Below the pieces are notes generated by a model. That model ran no database searches. It was not told the origin of the DNA and saw nothing but the letters and a program-made list of their open reading frames with translations. From Woeseia oceani (lineage in GTDB: Bacteria > Pseudomonadota > Gammaproteobacteria > Steroidobacterales > Woeseiaceae), in the NCBI RefSeq assembly GCF_001677435.1, contig NZ_CP016268.1, positions 3,523,001 through 3,587,000 of the forward strand: 64,000 nt of DNA. Direction: 5' to 3'. The position numbers and the translations under genes were made by a program. Positions 17,790 through 27,233 of this stretch are shown here, piece after piece; positions within the stretch are counted from its first letter, which is position 1; each line of letters starts with the position of its first letter.

Positions 17790-18047
17790 TTAGTGAATGC
17801 TGGGTATGGCGGGCGATTCGAGGCTTCGGGTGCCTTCCTGTACACAAGCGCACTTTTCGTTGTTCTTCGCGAACGTGCCGTGACGGATGCGGCCTATGGT
17901 ATCGGCTTCACAGGTCATGGTGCTGCCGGCAGGGCAATGCCGCGCGGTCTTATCTGCATCCTTGTGCATCGGGTTTTGGCTGCAGCCCCCCAGAAACAGC
18001 AAGCCCGCGGCTACTGCGATTACCTGCCAATTGGGCTGTAGGATCAT
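17790..18047 (-). CDS. Small Cys-containing lipoprotein, unknown function
   Basis: 85 residues; the ATG has AGCAGG upstream and is preferred over an in-frame GTG three codons earlier. The leader ends in LLFLGGC (Cys 22), a canonical lipobox, so the mature protein is lipid-anchored. The mature part has four more Cys (HCPAGSTMTCEAD and EKCACVQEG), spaced as if for two disulfides, and no larger domain I recognise. It lies between the cold-shock gene and osmC with space on both sides. Confidence 0.7.
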   Translation of the reverse strand: MILQPNWQVIAVAAGLLFLGGCSQNPMHKDADKTARHCPAGSTMTCEADTIGRIRHGTFAKNNEKCACVQEGTRSLESPAIPSIH

Positions 18048-18177
18048 TGCGGCCACCTGCTCTTCATGATTTTGGCAGGCCAGTATAGCCGATGGCGGCG
18101 CTGCCCATGGGACCGCCCGCCGCAGAACGCATATAACCGTTGGTTATTAGCGCCTGACGACGGTACGGCGGGGCGGC

Positions 18178-18603
18178 TCAGCTACCCAGGCTGGCCTCCA
18201 GGGTTATCCCGGCGTTGAGCACTTTCGAAACCGGGCAGCCGGTTTTGGCATCAGCGGCCGCCTTCTGGAAGGCCGCATCGTCGGCGCCGGGCACAACCGC
18301 TTTCACGACCAGGTGCACGGCCGTAATACTGAAGCCACCGTCCACCTGCTCCAGGCTTACCGCTGCTGAGGTGTTGATTTGCGTCGCCGTAAAACCCGCC
18401 TTGCCGAGGATCATCGACAACGCCATGGAATAGCAGCCGGCATGCGCCGCTGCTATCAGCTCTTCCGGGTTGGTCCCCTTGCCCTCTTCAAAGCGGGTAC
18501 CAAACGAGTACCGGGCATTGGCAAGCACGCCGCTGTCGGTGCTGATATTGCCCTTCCCCGACTTCAGGTCGCCCCGCCACTCTGCCTTCGCGTGCCTTTT
18601 CAT
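18178..18603 (-). CDS. osmC: OsmC-type peroxiredoxin (organic hydroperoxide reductase)
   Basis: 141 residues from the ATG with AAGG upstream. It reads almost colinearly with E. coli OsmC (143 aa): [45 protein letters not shown] and [19 protein letters not shown]. The two active cysteines are in HAGCYS and TGCPVS. The enzyme reduces organic hydroperoxides in the cytoplasm with thiol donors. trxA lies just 10 bases upstream on the same strand, so thioredoxin and its probable client are co-expressed. Confidence 0.95.
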   Translation of the reverse strand: MKRHAKAEWRGDLKSGKGNISTDSGVLANARYSFGTRFEEGKGTNPEELIAAAHAGCYSMALSMILGKAGFTATQINTSAAVSLEQVDGGFSITAVHLVVKAVVPGADDAAFQKAAADAKTGCPVSKVLNAGITLEASLGS

Positions 18604-18613
18604 AATGATTACC

Positions 18614-18949
18614 TTATTTCGCTGCGTCGAGATGCGGCTGCAGCCACGCGTCGAGCTGACCTTGCGATACCGCGCCCGTGTGCGTTGCAACAACTTCGCC
18701 GTTCTTGAACAACATCAACGTGGGGATAGCCCGAATACCGTACTTGAAGGCCGTGGCATTGTTGGAATCGACATCAATTTTGGCGACTTTCAGTTGGTCG
18801 GCGTATTTATCAGCCGTGGCTTCCACGACCGGCCCAACCGCCTTGCAGGGGCCACACCACTCCGCCCAGTAGTCCACCAGCACAGGCTGACTGGCCTGCA
18901 GGACCTCGGCTTCGAAACGGTCATCGGAAACATTACTAACGGTACTCAT
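18614..18949 (-). CDS. trxA: Thioredoxin
   Basis: 111 residues, a complete single-domain thioredoxin. The WCGPCK redox centre is in [15 protein letters not shown], with the cis-Pro in [10 protein letters not shown] and [14 protein letters not shown] between them. ATG has GGAG seven bases upstream. It reduces disulfides of cytoplasmic proteins, receiving electrons from thioredoxin reductase (not in this window). osmC follows after 10 bases, so the pair behaves as a peroxide-defence operon. It could be a second thioredoxin rather than the main one. Confidence 0.95.
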   Translation of the reverse strand: MSTVSNVSDDRFEAEVLQASQPVLVDYWAEWCGPCKAVGPVVEATADKYADQLKVAKIDVDSNNATAFKYGIRAIPTLMLFKNGEVVATHTGAVSQGQLDAWLQPHLDAAK

Positions 18950-19184
18950 TCACTTCTCCAGGTTTTCCGGCTGATCAGGTCTGTTGCCATCCATCAGATC
19001 CGGCTCAGTTGTTGGTGGCATTATCTGCTGCCGATTCGGCGGAATTCAATGCAAACCTCGTCGATTGCAATCCTTGCACAGGAAAGTGCCTGAATTCGTT
19101 ACAGTCTGCGTGGCGATGCGCGTTGCAAGTTTCGCTTCGACCAGAAAACGGGGCCGGGCGGGCGTATTCAGCTGGCGCGGACAC

Positions 19185-19212
19185 AAAAAAAGGGGGCCAA
19201 AGGCCCCCTTTC
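19185..19212 (-). terminator. Rho-independent terminator of the TonB receptor gene
   Basis: AAGGGGGCC-AAA-GGCCCCCTT is a nine-pair stem with a three-base loop, followed by T-run on the minus strand, 19 bases past the receptor stop codon. Confidence 0.9.
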
Positions 19213-19230
19213 TCGCTGACTTGCTCGAGC

Positions 19231-22227
19231 CTAGTCGAAGCTAAGCTTCAGATCCAGGAAGTAATTGATGCCAAGGTCAGTGTGCATGTCACCGAAGTAG
19301 CCGAAGCTTTCGTCTGCGAGAGGTGCGCGTTCGTCAAAGACATTGTTAATGCCGAACTGCACCCGTGCACGCGATTCCATGAACGAATCGAAACGGTAAT
19401 CGGCCGATACGTTCCACGTCGTCATGTTCGGAATGACGTAATAGATCGGATCACCGCTCACCGGGTCTTCAAGGGTCAATGACGTCTGGATGAACTTACC
19501 CAGCCGTACCCCGCTGAGTGCCGCACCCCATGCGTTGCGCGACCAGCTGACCCGCAACGTGTGCTTGTCTTCGGCATTGCCATCCTGCAGTCGCAGGTCC
19601 GCGAAACCGGTTACCGGCACATCCGCCGGCAGGTCACCGCTCTGCTGCGCCGCGATCAGTACAGCAGCGTTGCCGCCGGCAACCTGTTCGTACTTGTCCA
19701 GGAAGGAAGCAACGTAACGCATGTTGAAGTTGCCGATGGGGGTATCGAACTCGTAGTAAATACCCACGTCGTGGCCACGCACGGTGCGCATATCCAGGTT
19801 CGCATAGGTATCGTCGATCTGGGTTACCGCACCGACCGGGCAGATGCCGTTGTCGAGATAGAGTTGTGCCTCGGCCGGATCCAGCAACGCCGGGTCTTCA
19901 CGCAGCACAGCCGGGTTACCGGTGACCGCTGCGCAGTTGGCGGTGCCCTGACCCAGTCGAATCAGCAGGTCGAGAGCGGTGTGGTTTTCTTCACCGAACA
20001 GGCCAATCGTGCGCTCTTTCTCAACTTCCCAGAAATCCAGCGTAAAGGTCAGGTTTTCGACGGGCTCAACCACCACACCGAAGTTCGTATTGGTGGACTC
20101 TTCGGGTTTGAGTTGGCGACTACCGCCGGCCAGCCGCTGCATGCCGTAGCGGCAATCCAGCGTGTCTTCGTCCGGATCTGCGAAGAAACAGACAAAGTCA
20201 TCACGGGTGTTGGACCGCGCTACGTCGCCTTCATTGACTGTGACCAGGTTGGGTACACGGAAGCCCTGTGACCAGGAACCGCGCAACAGCACCTGCTCGA
20301 TCGGACGCCAGCCAACGGCGAACTTGCCTACCGTGGTGTCACCAATGTCGTCGAAGTCTTCGTAACGAAGGGCGAGCTGTACGTCCAGATTCTCCAGCAG
20401 GGGAATCTGCAGCTCACTGAACAACGAGGTCACTGTGCGCTCACCACGGCTGTCGAAAGACGGGCTCGAGTTGAGTACGTCAGAAACGTTCGGGAAGGTA
20501 TTGCCGTCCGCGTCGATGAAGTTGATCGTGCCGTCCAGGCGCGGATCCCGGTCATCAACGAATGACTCTTCGCGAAGTTCGACACCGGCGAGGAACGCTG
20601 CCGGGCCTGCCGGCATCTCGAACAGGTCGTTCTTGGATACCTTGAAATCGATCATCTTCAGTTCGGTTTCGTTGTCACGGCGAACGGTAATCAAAGTCCG
20701 TTCGATGTTCGTGTTAACACGTCCACCGAAAGGGTTAAATGCCGCTGGCGTGGGATCGTTCAACGCTTCCTGCATCAACGTATTGGAAATACGGTTGTGC
20801 GTGATGTCTTCTTTTTCGGCCCGCGACCAGGTAACGGCGGTATCCCAATCCCAGTCTTTCCAGTTACCACGAAAACCCTGCAGGATACGGTAGGTCTTGC
20901 CGTCGTTGTCGACAATGCGGGGCACCTGTGCCCAGCGGTAATTGTCGATGATCAGCGTACGACCGGCGTCGGGCAAAGTGCCCACGCCAATGACGCTGTC
21001 CGGCAAGCGGTTGGGCGAACCAACCGCACCGAACGGGTTGTAGTAGTTGTTCGCACCCACCCGCAGGTCGGCAACCGCCGAAAGGCCGGTCGACGCATGA
21101 CGTAGTGTATTGGTGTAGGACAGGTAGGCCGACACCTCGGTGAAACTTTCTACGCCGTTGTCGAAGCTGTGGTTAAGAAAGGCGTATACGTTAACCCGGT
21201 CCAGGGCACCGTACAGATCACGGTTTTCGTTGTTGCTGTAACGGTAGGTACCCTGCCCGTCAACCGCACCGCAGGTGCCATAGCCGAGATCCCACTGGCA
21301 ACGCGGGTCGCCGGCCGGGTAAGTTTCGAACTCACCTGCACTGTCCGTAAATCCGGGCAGACTGCCAGTCGTAAAGTCGTATTGACCGTACTCGGAGTTG
21401 ATACTGTCATTGCGGAATGAAGTATTTCCGAACCACGGCGAGCTTTCGGGCACCCGGTCGCGGTAGTCGTCGTTGAACCAGCGCTCTTCGTCCTGCGAGT
21501 TCACGCGGTCACGGCGGTAGTAGTCTGCAAATACGCTCAGGTTGGTTGCATCCCCGTTGAAGTTCTTGCCCCACTCCAGCGTAATACGCTGGTCGTTGCG
21601 TGGCATGTGATCGTAAGTGGCCAGGCGCGTACGGATATTGAAGCCTTCGAAATCCGTCTTCAAAACGTAGTTCACCACGCCGGCAACGGCATCCGCACCG
21701 TAGACAGCGGAAGCACCGTCTCGCAGCACTTCAACCCGTTCCAGACCGAACACGGGAAGACTTTGCGAGTTAACCGTATTTACCGGAATAAAACTGCCAC
21801 CAACGGCCTCCGTTTGATAGCTAGCCGCATTGACCATACGGCGGCCGTTCAGCAACACCAACGTGTTGCCGGTACCCAGGTTGCGCAGATTGAAAGCACC
21901 AATATCGCCGCGTGCGGAGTTTACGCCGCCGCTGATGTTTTCCGATTCACTGAAAAAGTTCTGCCCCTGCTCGGCCATGAACTCAAGCAGTTGGTCACCC
22001 GATTCGACACCCATTGCTTCAATGTCTTCAGACGTAACAACTGAGACAGGCAAAGCACCCGTGATCTTGGCTCCCTTAATATGACTGCCGGTAACCACGA
22101 TTTCTTCGACTTCGTCGTCAGCCTGTTGCGCACCGGCGCTGGCAGCAAAGCCCAGCAACGATAGCGCCGAAACGGCGGAGACGAACAAGCGGAGTCCGCT
22201 ATGTCGGTATTTGTAACATTTGTGCAT
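19231..22227 (-). CDS. TonB-dependent outer-membrane receptor (large, peptide/substrate unknown)
   Basis: 998 residues. I start at the ATG before HKCYKYRHSGLRLFVSAV, which has a GGGGGT site and a signal peptide ending AGAQ. The TonB box is EEIVVTGS, followed by the plug domain (SVVTSEDIEAMG, LRNLGTGNTLVLLNGRRM, VEVLRDGASAVYGADAVAGVVNYVLK) and a 22-strand-type barrel rich in Asp/Asn/Tyr. It ends LDLKLSFD, close to the aromatic C-terminus used by the BAM machinery. The divergent M24 dipeptidase suggests peptide-type ligands, but this is inference. No Fur box is visible; a perfect palindrome lies upstream at 22366-22389. Confidence 0.93.
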   Translation of the reverse strand: MHKCYKYRHSGLRLFVSAVSALSLLGFAASAGAQQADDEVEEIVVTGSHIKGAKITGALPVSVVTSEDIEAMGVESGDQLLEFMAEQGQNFFSESENISGGVNSARGDIGAFNLRNLGTGNTLVLLNGRRMVNAASYQTEAVGGSFIPVNTVNSQSLPVFGLERVEVLRDGASAVYGADAVAGVVNYVLKTDFEGFNIRTRLATYDHMPRNDQRITLEWGKNFNGDATNLSVFADYYRRDRVNSQDEERWFNDDYRDRVPESSPWFGNTSFRNDSINSEYGQYDFTTGSLPGFTDSAGEFETYPAGDPRCQWDLGYGTCGAVDGQGTYRYSNNENRDLYGALDRVNVYAFLNHSFDNGVESFTEVSAYLSYTNTLRHASTGLSAVADLRVGANNYYNPFGAVGSPNRLPDSVIGVGTLPDAGRTLIIDNYRWAQVPRIVDNDGKTYRILQGFRGNWKDWDWDTAVTWSRAEKEDITHNRISNTLMQEALNDPTPAAFNPFGGRVNTNIERTLITVRRDNETELKMIDFKVSKNDLFEMPAGPAAFLAGVELREESFVDDRDPRLDGTINFIDADGNTFPNVSDVLNSSPSFDSRGERTVTSLFSELQIPLLENLDVQLALRYEDFDDIGDTTVGKFAVGWRPIEQVLLRGSWSQGFRVPNLVTVNEGDVARSNTRDDFVCFFADPDEDTLDCRYGMQRLAGGSRQLKPEESTNTNFGVVVEPVENLTFTLDFWEVEKERTIGLFGEENHTALDLLIRLGQGTANCAAVTGNPAVLREDPALLDPAEAQLYLDNGICPVGAVTQIDDTYANLDMRTVRGHDVGIYYEFDTPIGNFNMRYVASFLDKYEQVAGGNAAVLIAAQQSGDLPADVPVTGFADLRLQDGNAEDKHTLRVSWSRNAWGAALSGVRLGKFIQTSLTLEDPVSGDPIYYVIPNMTTWNVSADYRFDSFMESRARVQFGINNVFDERAPLADESFGYFGDMHTDLGINYFLDLKLSFD

Positions 22228-22700
22228 GACACCCCCGATGGGAAAATGCGGCCAGGCTGGCCGCTGTAACCGGTAAAAATTTTGGCGATTTTGCACCGCA
22301 AACTTTGTAGCTCCTACAAAAATATTCGTCTGCTTGAGCACCTCCGAAAGCGCCCGGACCGGGCCAATTGTTGCTAACGAGCAACAATTTTAACTTATTG
22401 ATTAAATGAGCTTTTTTTCCTCTTTCTGACAGCAGGCAGGAGCTACTTGAGACATAATCGGGGCGGCCCTCGGCTGGCACCCGGAATCGCCCCCGCCGAG
22501 GTAGTTAGCAGGCCGCCCAATTTGCGCATCTAAGCATTCTTCCGGCCACTTTTCGCTGACCCAGAAACCAGCGTCGAAGGCGGTTGCAGGCCGGAACAGC
22601 GCCGCTGTTTTGGCCTGCCGATGGCAATCCTGCACCTGTGATGTGCAGAGACCCGTTGCTATATTGAACCGTCGAGCGATGGACCAACGCGGGGCAGGCA
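22228..22700. other. Divergent intergenic region between TonB receptor and M24 peptidase
   Basis: About 470 bases without a convincing gene. It contains the perfect hairpin/palindrome at 22366-22389 next to an AT-rich stretch (22385-22425) likely to hold promoters. A separate nine-base inverted pair GTAGCTCCT/AGGAGCTAC lies about 120 bases apart around it. Confidence 0.5.
22366..22389. promoter_or_regulatory. Perfect 10-bp inverted repeat with 4-base centre upstream of the TonB receptor
   Basis: AATTGTTGCT-AACG-AGCAACAATT: both arms match exactly. It lies about 140 bases before the receptor ATG, flanked by AT-rich DNA. It may be an operator for an unlinked regulator; only weak T-richness follows, so a terminator is less likely. 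Confidence 0.5.
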
Positions 22701-23951
22701 ATGAACAAACGGCAGTTTCTGAAAATGGCAGCGGCGGGCAGCCTTGGTGCAACACTGCCGATGTCCGCCGCCACCGCCGCGGCAGATGAAACTTTGCCGA
22801 ACATCACCGGCCATGCACTGGCTATCACCAGCAGCGAACGCCAGGCGCGAGTCGCCAAAGCACAACGTCTGATGCGAGCAGCAGGCATTGATGCCTTGTT
22901 ACTCGAAGCCGGATCTGCGCTGATCTACTTCACCGGTATTCACTGGTGGCGCTCCGAACGCTTCACCGGTGCAATCATTCCGGCCGACGGCGAAATCGCG
23001 GTTGTAACGCCCTACTTTGAGGAACCATCGATACGCGAAAATCTGAGCTTTGGCGACGATGTACGGACCTGGCATGAACACGAGGACCCGTTCGCACTGG
23101 TTGCGGGAATCCTGCGTGATCGCGGCCTGCGCCGCGGCAAGATCGCCATCGAGGAGACGGTGCGTTACTTCATCGCGCACGGCGTGCAACAGGCCGCAGC
23201 GGACTTTTCGGTCGTGTCCGGAGCCTCAATTACCCGCGGCTGCCGCATGTTCAAATCACCTGCCGAAATCGCGCTGATGCAGCTGGCGAACGACGTGACG
23301 CTGGCTGCGTACCGTCACGTGCACCGCAATATCGAGGCGGGTATGACAGCGCAACAAGTGTCATTGATGATGTCTGACGCAACCCGTGCTCTCGGCGGCT
23401 CACCGCAGTTCTCCAGTGTGCTGCTGAACGAGGCCAGTGCTTACCCGCACGGCACCAATCAGCCACAGACCGTTAACGAGGGCGGAATCGTGCTGATGGA
23501 TTGCGGCTGCTCTGTGCACGACTACGAGTCCGATATCTCCCGCACTTTTGTATACGGCGAGCCGACGGCCAAACAACGCAAGGTGTGGAACACCGTCAAA
23601 CAGGGCCAGCAACTCGCGCTGGAAACCGCCAGAATCGGCACACCGGCGGGCAAGGTCGATGATGTCGTGCGTGACTACTACGAAAAACAAGGCTATGGAC
23701 CGGGCTACAAGACCCCCGGTCTGTCGCACCGACTTGGGCACGGTATTGGCATCGACGGTCACGAACCGGTGAATTTTGTCCACGGCGAAGCAACACCGCT
23801 GGCCCCCGGTATGTGTTTTTCGAACGAACCCGGCATCTACCTGTTCGGTGAGTTCGGTGTGCGCCTGGAAGACTGCCTGTACATGAGCGATGCCGGACCA
23901 ACGCTGTTTACAGCATTGTCACCGTCCATAGATCAGCCCTTCGGTGACTGA
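22701..23951 (+). CDS. Exported M24-family metallopeptidase (Xaa-Pro aminopeptidase-like)
   Basis: 416 residues. The N-terminus NKRQFLKMAAAGSLGATLP resembles a Tat signal in which the first Arg of the pair is Lys. The creatinase-like N-domain (about 45-190) precedes the pita-bread domain with all five metal ligands: D267 (VLMDCGC), D278 (YESDISRTF), H347 (RLGHGIGIDGHEP), E376 (FSNEPGIY) and E390 (VRLEDCLY). Such enzymes remove an N-terminal residue before Pro or cleave Xaa-Pro dipeptides. Placement divergent to a large TonB receptor suggests that it trims imported peptides in the periplasm. Confidence 0.9.
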   Translation: MNKRQFLKMAAAGSLGATLPMSAATAAADETLPNITGHALAITSSERQARVAKAQRLMRAAGIDALLLEAGSALIYFTGIHWWRSERFTGAIIPADGEIAVVTPYFEEPSIRENLSFGDDVRTWHEHEDPFALVAGILRDRGLRRGKIAIEETVRYFIAHGVQQAAADFSVVSGASITRGCRMFKSPAEIALMQLANDVTLAAYRHVHRNIEAGMTAQQVSLMMSDATRALGGSPQFSSVLLNEASAYPHGTNQPQTVNEGGIVLMDCGCSVHDYESDISRTFVYGEPTAKQRKVWNTVKQGQQLALETARIGTPAGKVDDVVRDYYEKQGYGPGYKTPGLSHRLGHGIGIDGHEPVNFVHGEATPLAPGMCFSNEPGIYLFGEFGVRLEDCLYMSDAGPTLFTALSPSIDQPFGD

Positions 23952-23977
23952 ACCGAATTGCTCGATACACACATTAC

Positions 23978-24892
23978 CTAGGACTGCGGACCGGACTTGT
24001 CGCTACTGAACAAGCGCATGAACCGGCGCCACATCAGCGCAATAGCCAGCAGTATGTAGACACCGAATTTCTTAAGGAATTCGAGCATGCCGGCGAACAC
24101 GCCCGCCTTGACAATGAGCTTCCCGGTGATCAGCGCACCAATGCCATAGACCGCCTGTTTGTCCACGCCAGGATCAAAATCCGTGTAGCGATGACCCGCG
24201 TTGAATTCGGTCATGGCGAGAACCGCGTCCCGACTGGCATTGACCTCTTCGAGCTGCCCGGTTGCGGCGACGAAGGTAAAACTCAGTATTCCGAGTCGGC
24301 CGAGCGCGCGGATCTCGTAGTTCAGCGTGGTCTCATCGGTACCGCCGAATCGCAGCTCCTTCGCCCAGTACAGCTTTTTGGCCGATGCATCGTAGTGCGG
24401 CGCCTCAGCCCAACCCAATAATTCGACGGGGGAATAGCCATCAGCCACACGCGCGTCACTCGCCTCCTGCATATCCGCCTGCATGTCGCGCAACAACGCA
24501 GTGAAGTCAATTTCGGCCGCGTCATCATCCGACACATGACCATCTTCAATATAGGCAATCGTTACCGCCCAGCTTTCGTAGTCGAGCGGTGAGTAGCGGG
24601 CGGGCAACAACAGGCCGAGGACAACCTGACCGGGCGGGTTTCCCCACACATCGACCAGCACTGTCTTTGCATCCGCGGCATCCAGAAAATAGAAGTCATC
24701 AGGCACTCGCAAAGTGGCAAGGCCATCTGCCAGCACGATCGTGCCCGTCCTTGGTTGCAGCGCGTCGACCGTGCGCTGCAATGCTTCGTACGCCTGCACC
24801 TCTTCCGCGCTGTACTCGTCGGCCTCCTGCGCCACGCCAACCAACACAGGAAGCAACAATAAAGCACTTAGGGTCGTGACCAATCTGGACAA
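23978..24892 (-). CDS. DUF2167-family membrane-anchored protein
   Basis: 304 residues beginning at TTG; no ATG or GTG is available in frame near the signal peptide (LVTTLSALLLLPVLVGVA). The body is the DUF2167 domain (GTIVLADGLATLRVPDDFYFLD, VWGNPPGQVVLGLL, GYSPVELLGWAEAPHYD, KELRFGGTDETTLNYEIRALG). The C-terminus carries a membrane segment (about 262-290, VFAGMLEFLKKFGVYILLAIAL) and a basic tail. Family function is unknown; members are periplasm-exposed and tethered at the inner membrane. It converges on the M24 gene with about 26 bases between stops. Confidence 0.85.
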   Translation of the reverse strand: MSRLVTTLSALLLLPVLVGVAQEADEYSAEEVQAYEALQRTVDALQPRTGTIVLADGLATLRVPDDFYFLDAADAKTVLVDVWGNPPGQVVLGLLLPARYSPLDYESWAVTIAYIEDGHVSDDDAAEIDFTALLRDMQADMQEASDARVADGYSPVELLGWAEAPHYDASAKKLYWAKELRFGGTDETTLNYEIRALGRLGILSFTFVAATGQLEEVNASRDAVLAMTEFNAGHRYTDFDPGVDKQAVYGIGALITGKLIVKAGVFAGMLEFLKKFGVYILLAIALMWRRFMRLFSSDKSGPQS

Positions 24893-25328
24893 AGCGGGCT
24901 CTCAAACATGCGGGTTCTTGAAAACGAAGTATTGCACAGAACCGGTCCTGCGGATTTCGTCGCAAAGCGACCGTTGTTACCAACCGTGCAAAGCGCCGCT
25001 GGCCCGAAGTCACATCAGGCAACCGGCGCAGCAGGCCATCTTCTCGCCGCACGCGGCACAGGCAGCCGGCACGGGTACAGCTGAACTCGCGAACAGCGAT
25101 GTACAGCGACATGAACGCAAGCGTCAGTCGAACCCGAACGACACTGACAAGTTCATCCGTGCCGCCCCTTGTTCGTGACACGGTGACACCATCAGGCAGC
25201 CAGGCAGCGGGCTCACCGAGACAGCGACTGTCGATCGCCTGTAAAGTACACGCTTGCGCCGCTGCCGCGGATTACGCGGGCGCCCTGCACGATCACCGCT
25301 TACAGGCTTAAATCAGAAGGAGCGATAA
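24893..25328. other. Intergenic region before the serine hydrolase
   Basis: About 435 bases without a recognisable gene on either strand. It contains a Cys-rich mini frame (25010-25120, minus), listed separately as a finding, and ends with a strong AAGGAG ribosome site for the next gene. Confidence 0.5.
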
Positions 25329-26837
25329 ATGTCCCGCACTGCACTGTTGATTGGCACCGCGTTGGTCGGCCTGCTTCTCTCGACGGCTCAAGCCGTGGCC
25401 CGCGACGTCGATGTCGAGCGCTTCACAGCGATCGTCGAAGAAGGTAAAGAACTCTGGCAGGTACCGGGACTTGCCGTCGCACTGATTGAAGACGGCAACG
25501 TGGTTTTTCAACGCGGCTTCGGCATGACGGCCGACGATGGCAGTGCCGTCGACGAGCACACCTTGTTCAGCAATGCTTCAACGACCAAAGCCATGGTCAG
25601 TGCCGGTGTCTTGATGCTGGTCGACGAAGGCAAACTCACGCTCGACGATCCGGTCATCGATTACCTGCCGGAACTGCATTTCCACAGAGATGCACAGCCC
25701 CAGCAGGTCACTGTTCGCGACTTGCTCGCCCACCGGACCGGCCTGCCCAGCACGGACTTCTGGACGTTCCGCCAGTTGATGCCGCTGGAAGAACAGGTAC
25801 GCAAGATGCGCCTGGTCGCGCCCGCCGCTGCGCCCCGCACCCGCCTGATCTACCAGAACACCATGTACGAGCTGGCCGGAATGATCATCCAGCGACTGAC
25901 CGGGCAACGCTGGGACCAGTTCCTGCGGCAACGACTGTGGTCGCCGCTCGGCATGGACGAAACGTACGGCACGCGAGGCCAGATTCCTGAAGGGAAGGCA
26001 CTGGTCACGCCACACGATATCGTTGACGGCAAAGTGCAGGCCATCCCGTACGACCTGCCACCGAACCTCGAAGACGCCGCCGGTTCTGCGTGGTCGTCGG
26101 TGCATGACATGAGCATCTGGGCGCAGTTCTTGCTGAACGGCGGCATCGCCTCGAACGGCGAACGGATACTCTCCGAAGAAAGCATCGCCGCGATGTTCGA
26201 ACCCGCGCAACTGGTCTCGGCCGATGACTATTACCCGAGCGCAGAACTCACCAAACCCAACTGGCGCAGCTACGCGCTGGGCTGGTATCAGCAGGATTTT
26301 CAGGGCAGGAAAATCGATTACCACACCGGCACCCTTGACGGACTCGTGGCCATTATTGGCCTGGACCGGGCCGAGCAACGCGCGGTGATCGTGCTGCAGA
26401 ACATGGGTGGATCGGAACTGCGCCATGCCCTGCTATGGGAAGCAATGGACAAGCGCGAAGTAACCGCCCGCACCGATTGGCTGCAAGGGGTATTCGACAT
26501 TTACGCGGCACGCGATGCCAAACGGGCAGAACGCTGGGCCGGGCTGGAAAAATCGCGGCTCAAGCGTACCCGCACCAGCGTCGACATGGACGACTACCTC
26601 GGCACCTACAGCAACGCGGTACTGGGCGAGGTCCGGTTGATGCGCCGCGGCCGCGACCTGATCCTGAAGACCGGCATGTACGAGTACGATGTTTCGCACT
26701 GGCACCTGGACACGTTTCTCGTGAACTACGTGGCCTGGTCCAGCGGCACGTTTGCCGACTTCGGCATCGACCCGCACGGTAAAGTTGCCACCATGGAAGT
26801 CTTTGGCCAGACTTTTGAGAAGCTGGCAGAGCAGTAA
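25329..26837 (+). CDS. Exported serine hydrolase of the beta-lactamase class C / esterase family
   Basis: 502 residues; AAGGAG site and signal peptide (MSRTALLIGTALVGLLLSTAQAVA). Catalytic S84-T-T-K87 (SNASTTKAM), a Tyr in IYQNTMYEL (YxN box) and HTG in DYHTGTLDG (third box) follow the class C order. The extra C-terminal part (about 415-502) resembles the DUF3471-type beta-domain of D-aminopeptidases and esterases rather than true AmpC. A role in cleaving D-amino-acid peptides or esters in the periplasm is more probable than antibiotic resistance. No AmpR-like regulator lies nearby. Confidence 0.9.
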   Translation: MSRTALLIGTALVGLLLSTAQAVARDVDVERFTAIVEEGKELWQVPGLAVALIEDGNVVFQRGFGMTADDGSAVDEHTLFSNASTTKAMVSAGVLMLVDEGKLTLDDPVIDYLPELHFHRDAQPQQVTVRDLLAHRTGLPSTDFWTFRQLMPLEEQVRKMRLVAPAAAPRTRLIYQNTMYELAGMIIQRLTGQRWDQFLRQRLWSPLGMDETYGTRGQIPEGKALVTPHDIVDGKVQAIPYDLPPNLEDAAGSAWSSVHDMSIWAQFLLNGGIASNGERILSEESIAAMFEPAQLVSADDYYPSAELTKPNWRSYALGWYQQDFQGRKIDYHTGTLDGLVAIIGLDRAEQRAVIVLQNMGGSELRHALLWEAMDKREVTARTDWLQGVFDIYAARDAKRAERWAGLEKSRLKRTRTSVDMDDYLGTYSNAVLGEVRLMRRGRDLILKTGMYEYDVSHWHLDTFLVNYVAWSSGTFADFGIDPHGKVATMEVFGQTFEKLAEQ

Positions 26838-26939
26838 CGCGCCGGAGACGTGACTTGAAACCGCGCGTTATTGGCATATATCGGTAAGATTGGCCGTTCA
26901 GGCGGTGGCAAAGCCCTGATATTGATTGAGGAGAAAGGC

Positions 26940-27203
26940 ATGGCCGGTGGCTGGGCCCGTGACGGGGCCGTACAAGACCAGATTGATGCGAGCGTCGAAG
27001 ACGCCGTCAAACGCGCGCGCGACAATCTGCCGAAAGGTGAATCGCGCAAACAGTGTGAAGAGTGCGATGCCGATATTCCAGAAGCACGGCGCGTCGCCGT
27101 ACCCGGCGTGCGCCTCTGCATTGCCTGTCAGTCCGAACGCGACCAGCAGCAGAAAGCCGGCGGCTTCAACCGCCGCGGCAGCAAGGACAGCCAGCTCCGC
27201 TAA
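26940..27203 (+). CDS. ybiI: DksA/TraR-family C4 zinc-finger protein YbiI
   Basis: 87 residues; the ATG has GAGGAG upstream, and the frame is open for 23 codons before it without similarity. It matches E. coli YbiI (88 aa) along its length: MAGGWARDGAVQDQIDASVE, then LPKGESRKQCEECDADIPEARR, VPGVRLCIACQSERD and the end GFNRRGSKDSQLR. The four zinc ligands are in CEEC and CIAC. DksA/TraR relatives bind RNA polymerase; what YbiI does is not established. It converges with dbpA. Confidence 0.95.
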   Translation: MAGGWARDGAVQDQIDASVEDAVKRARDNLPKGESRKQCEECDADIPEARRVAVPGVRLCIACQSERDQQQKAGGFNRRGSKDSQLR

Positions 27204-27233
27204 ACCTGGCCACACGGAGAAACGGCGCTTGCG

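Noticed and set aside
25578-26426. Open frame of about 280 codons antisense to the serine hydrolase
   Set aside because: No start signals or motifs; mirrors the sense codons.
26838-26870. AACGCGC/GCGCGTT pair after the serine hydrolase as a terminator
   Set aside because: Loop of about 20 bases and no clear T-run.
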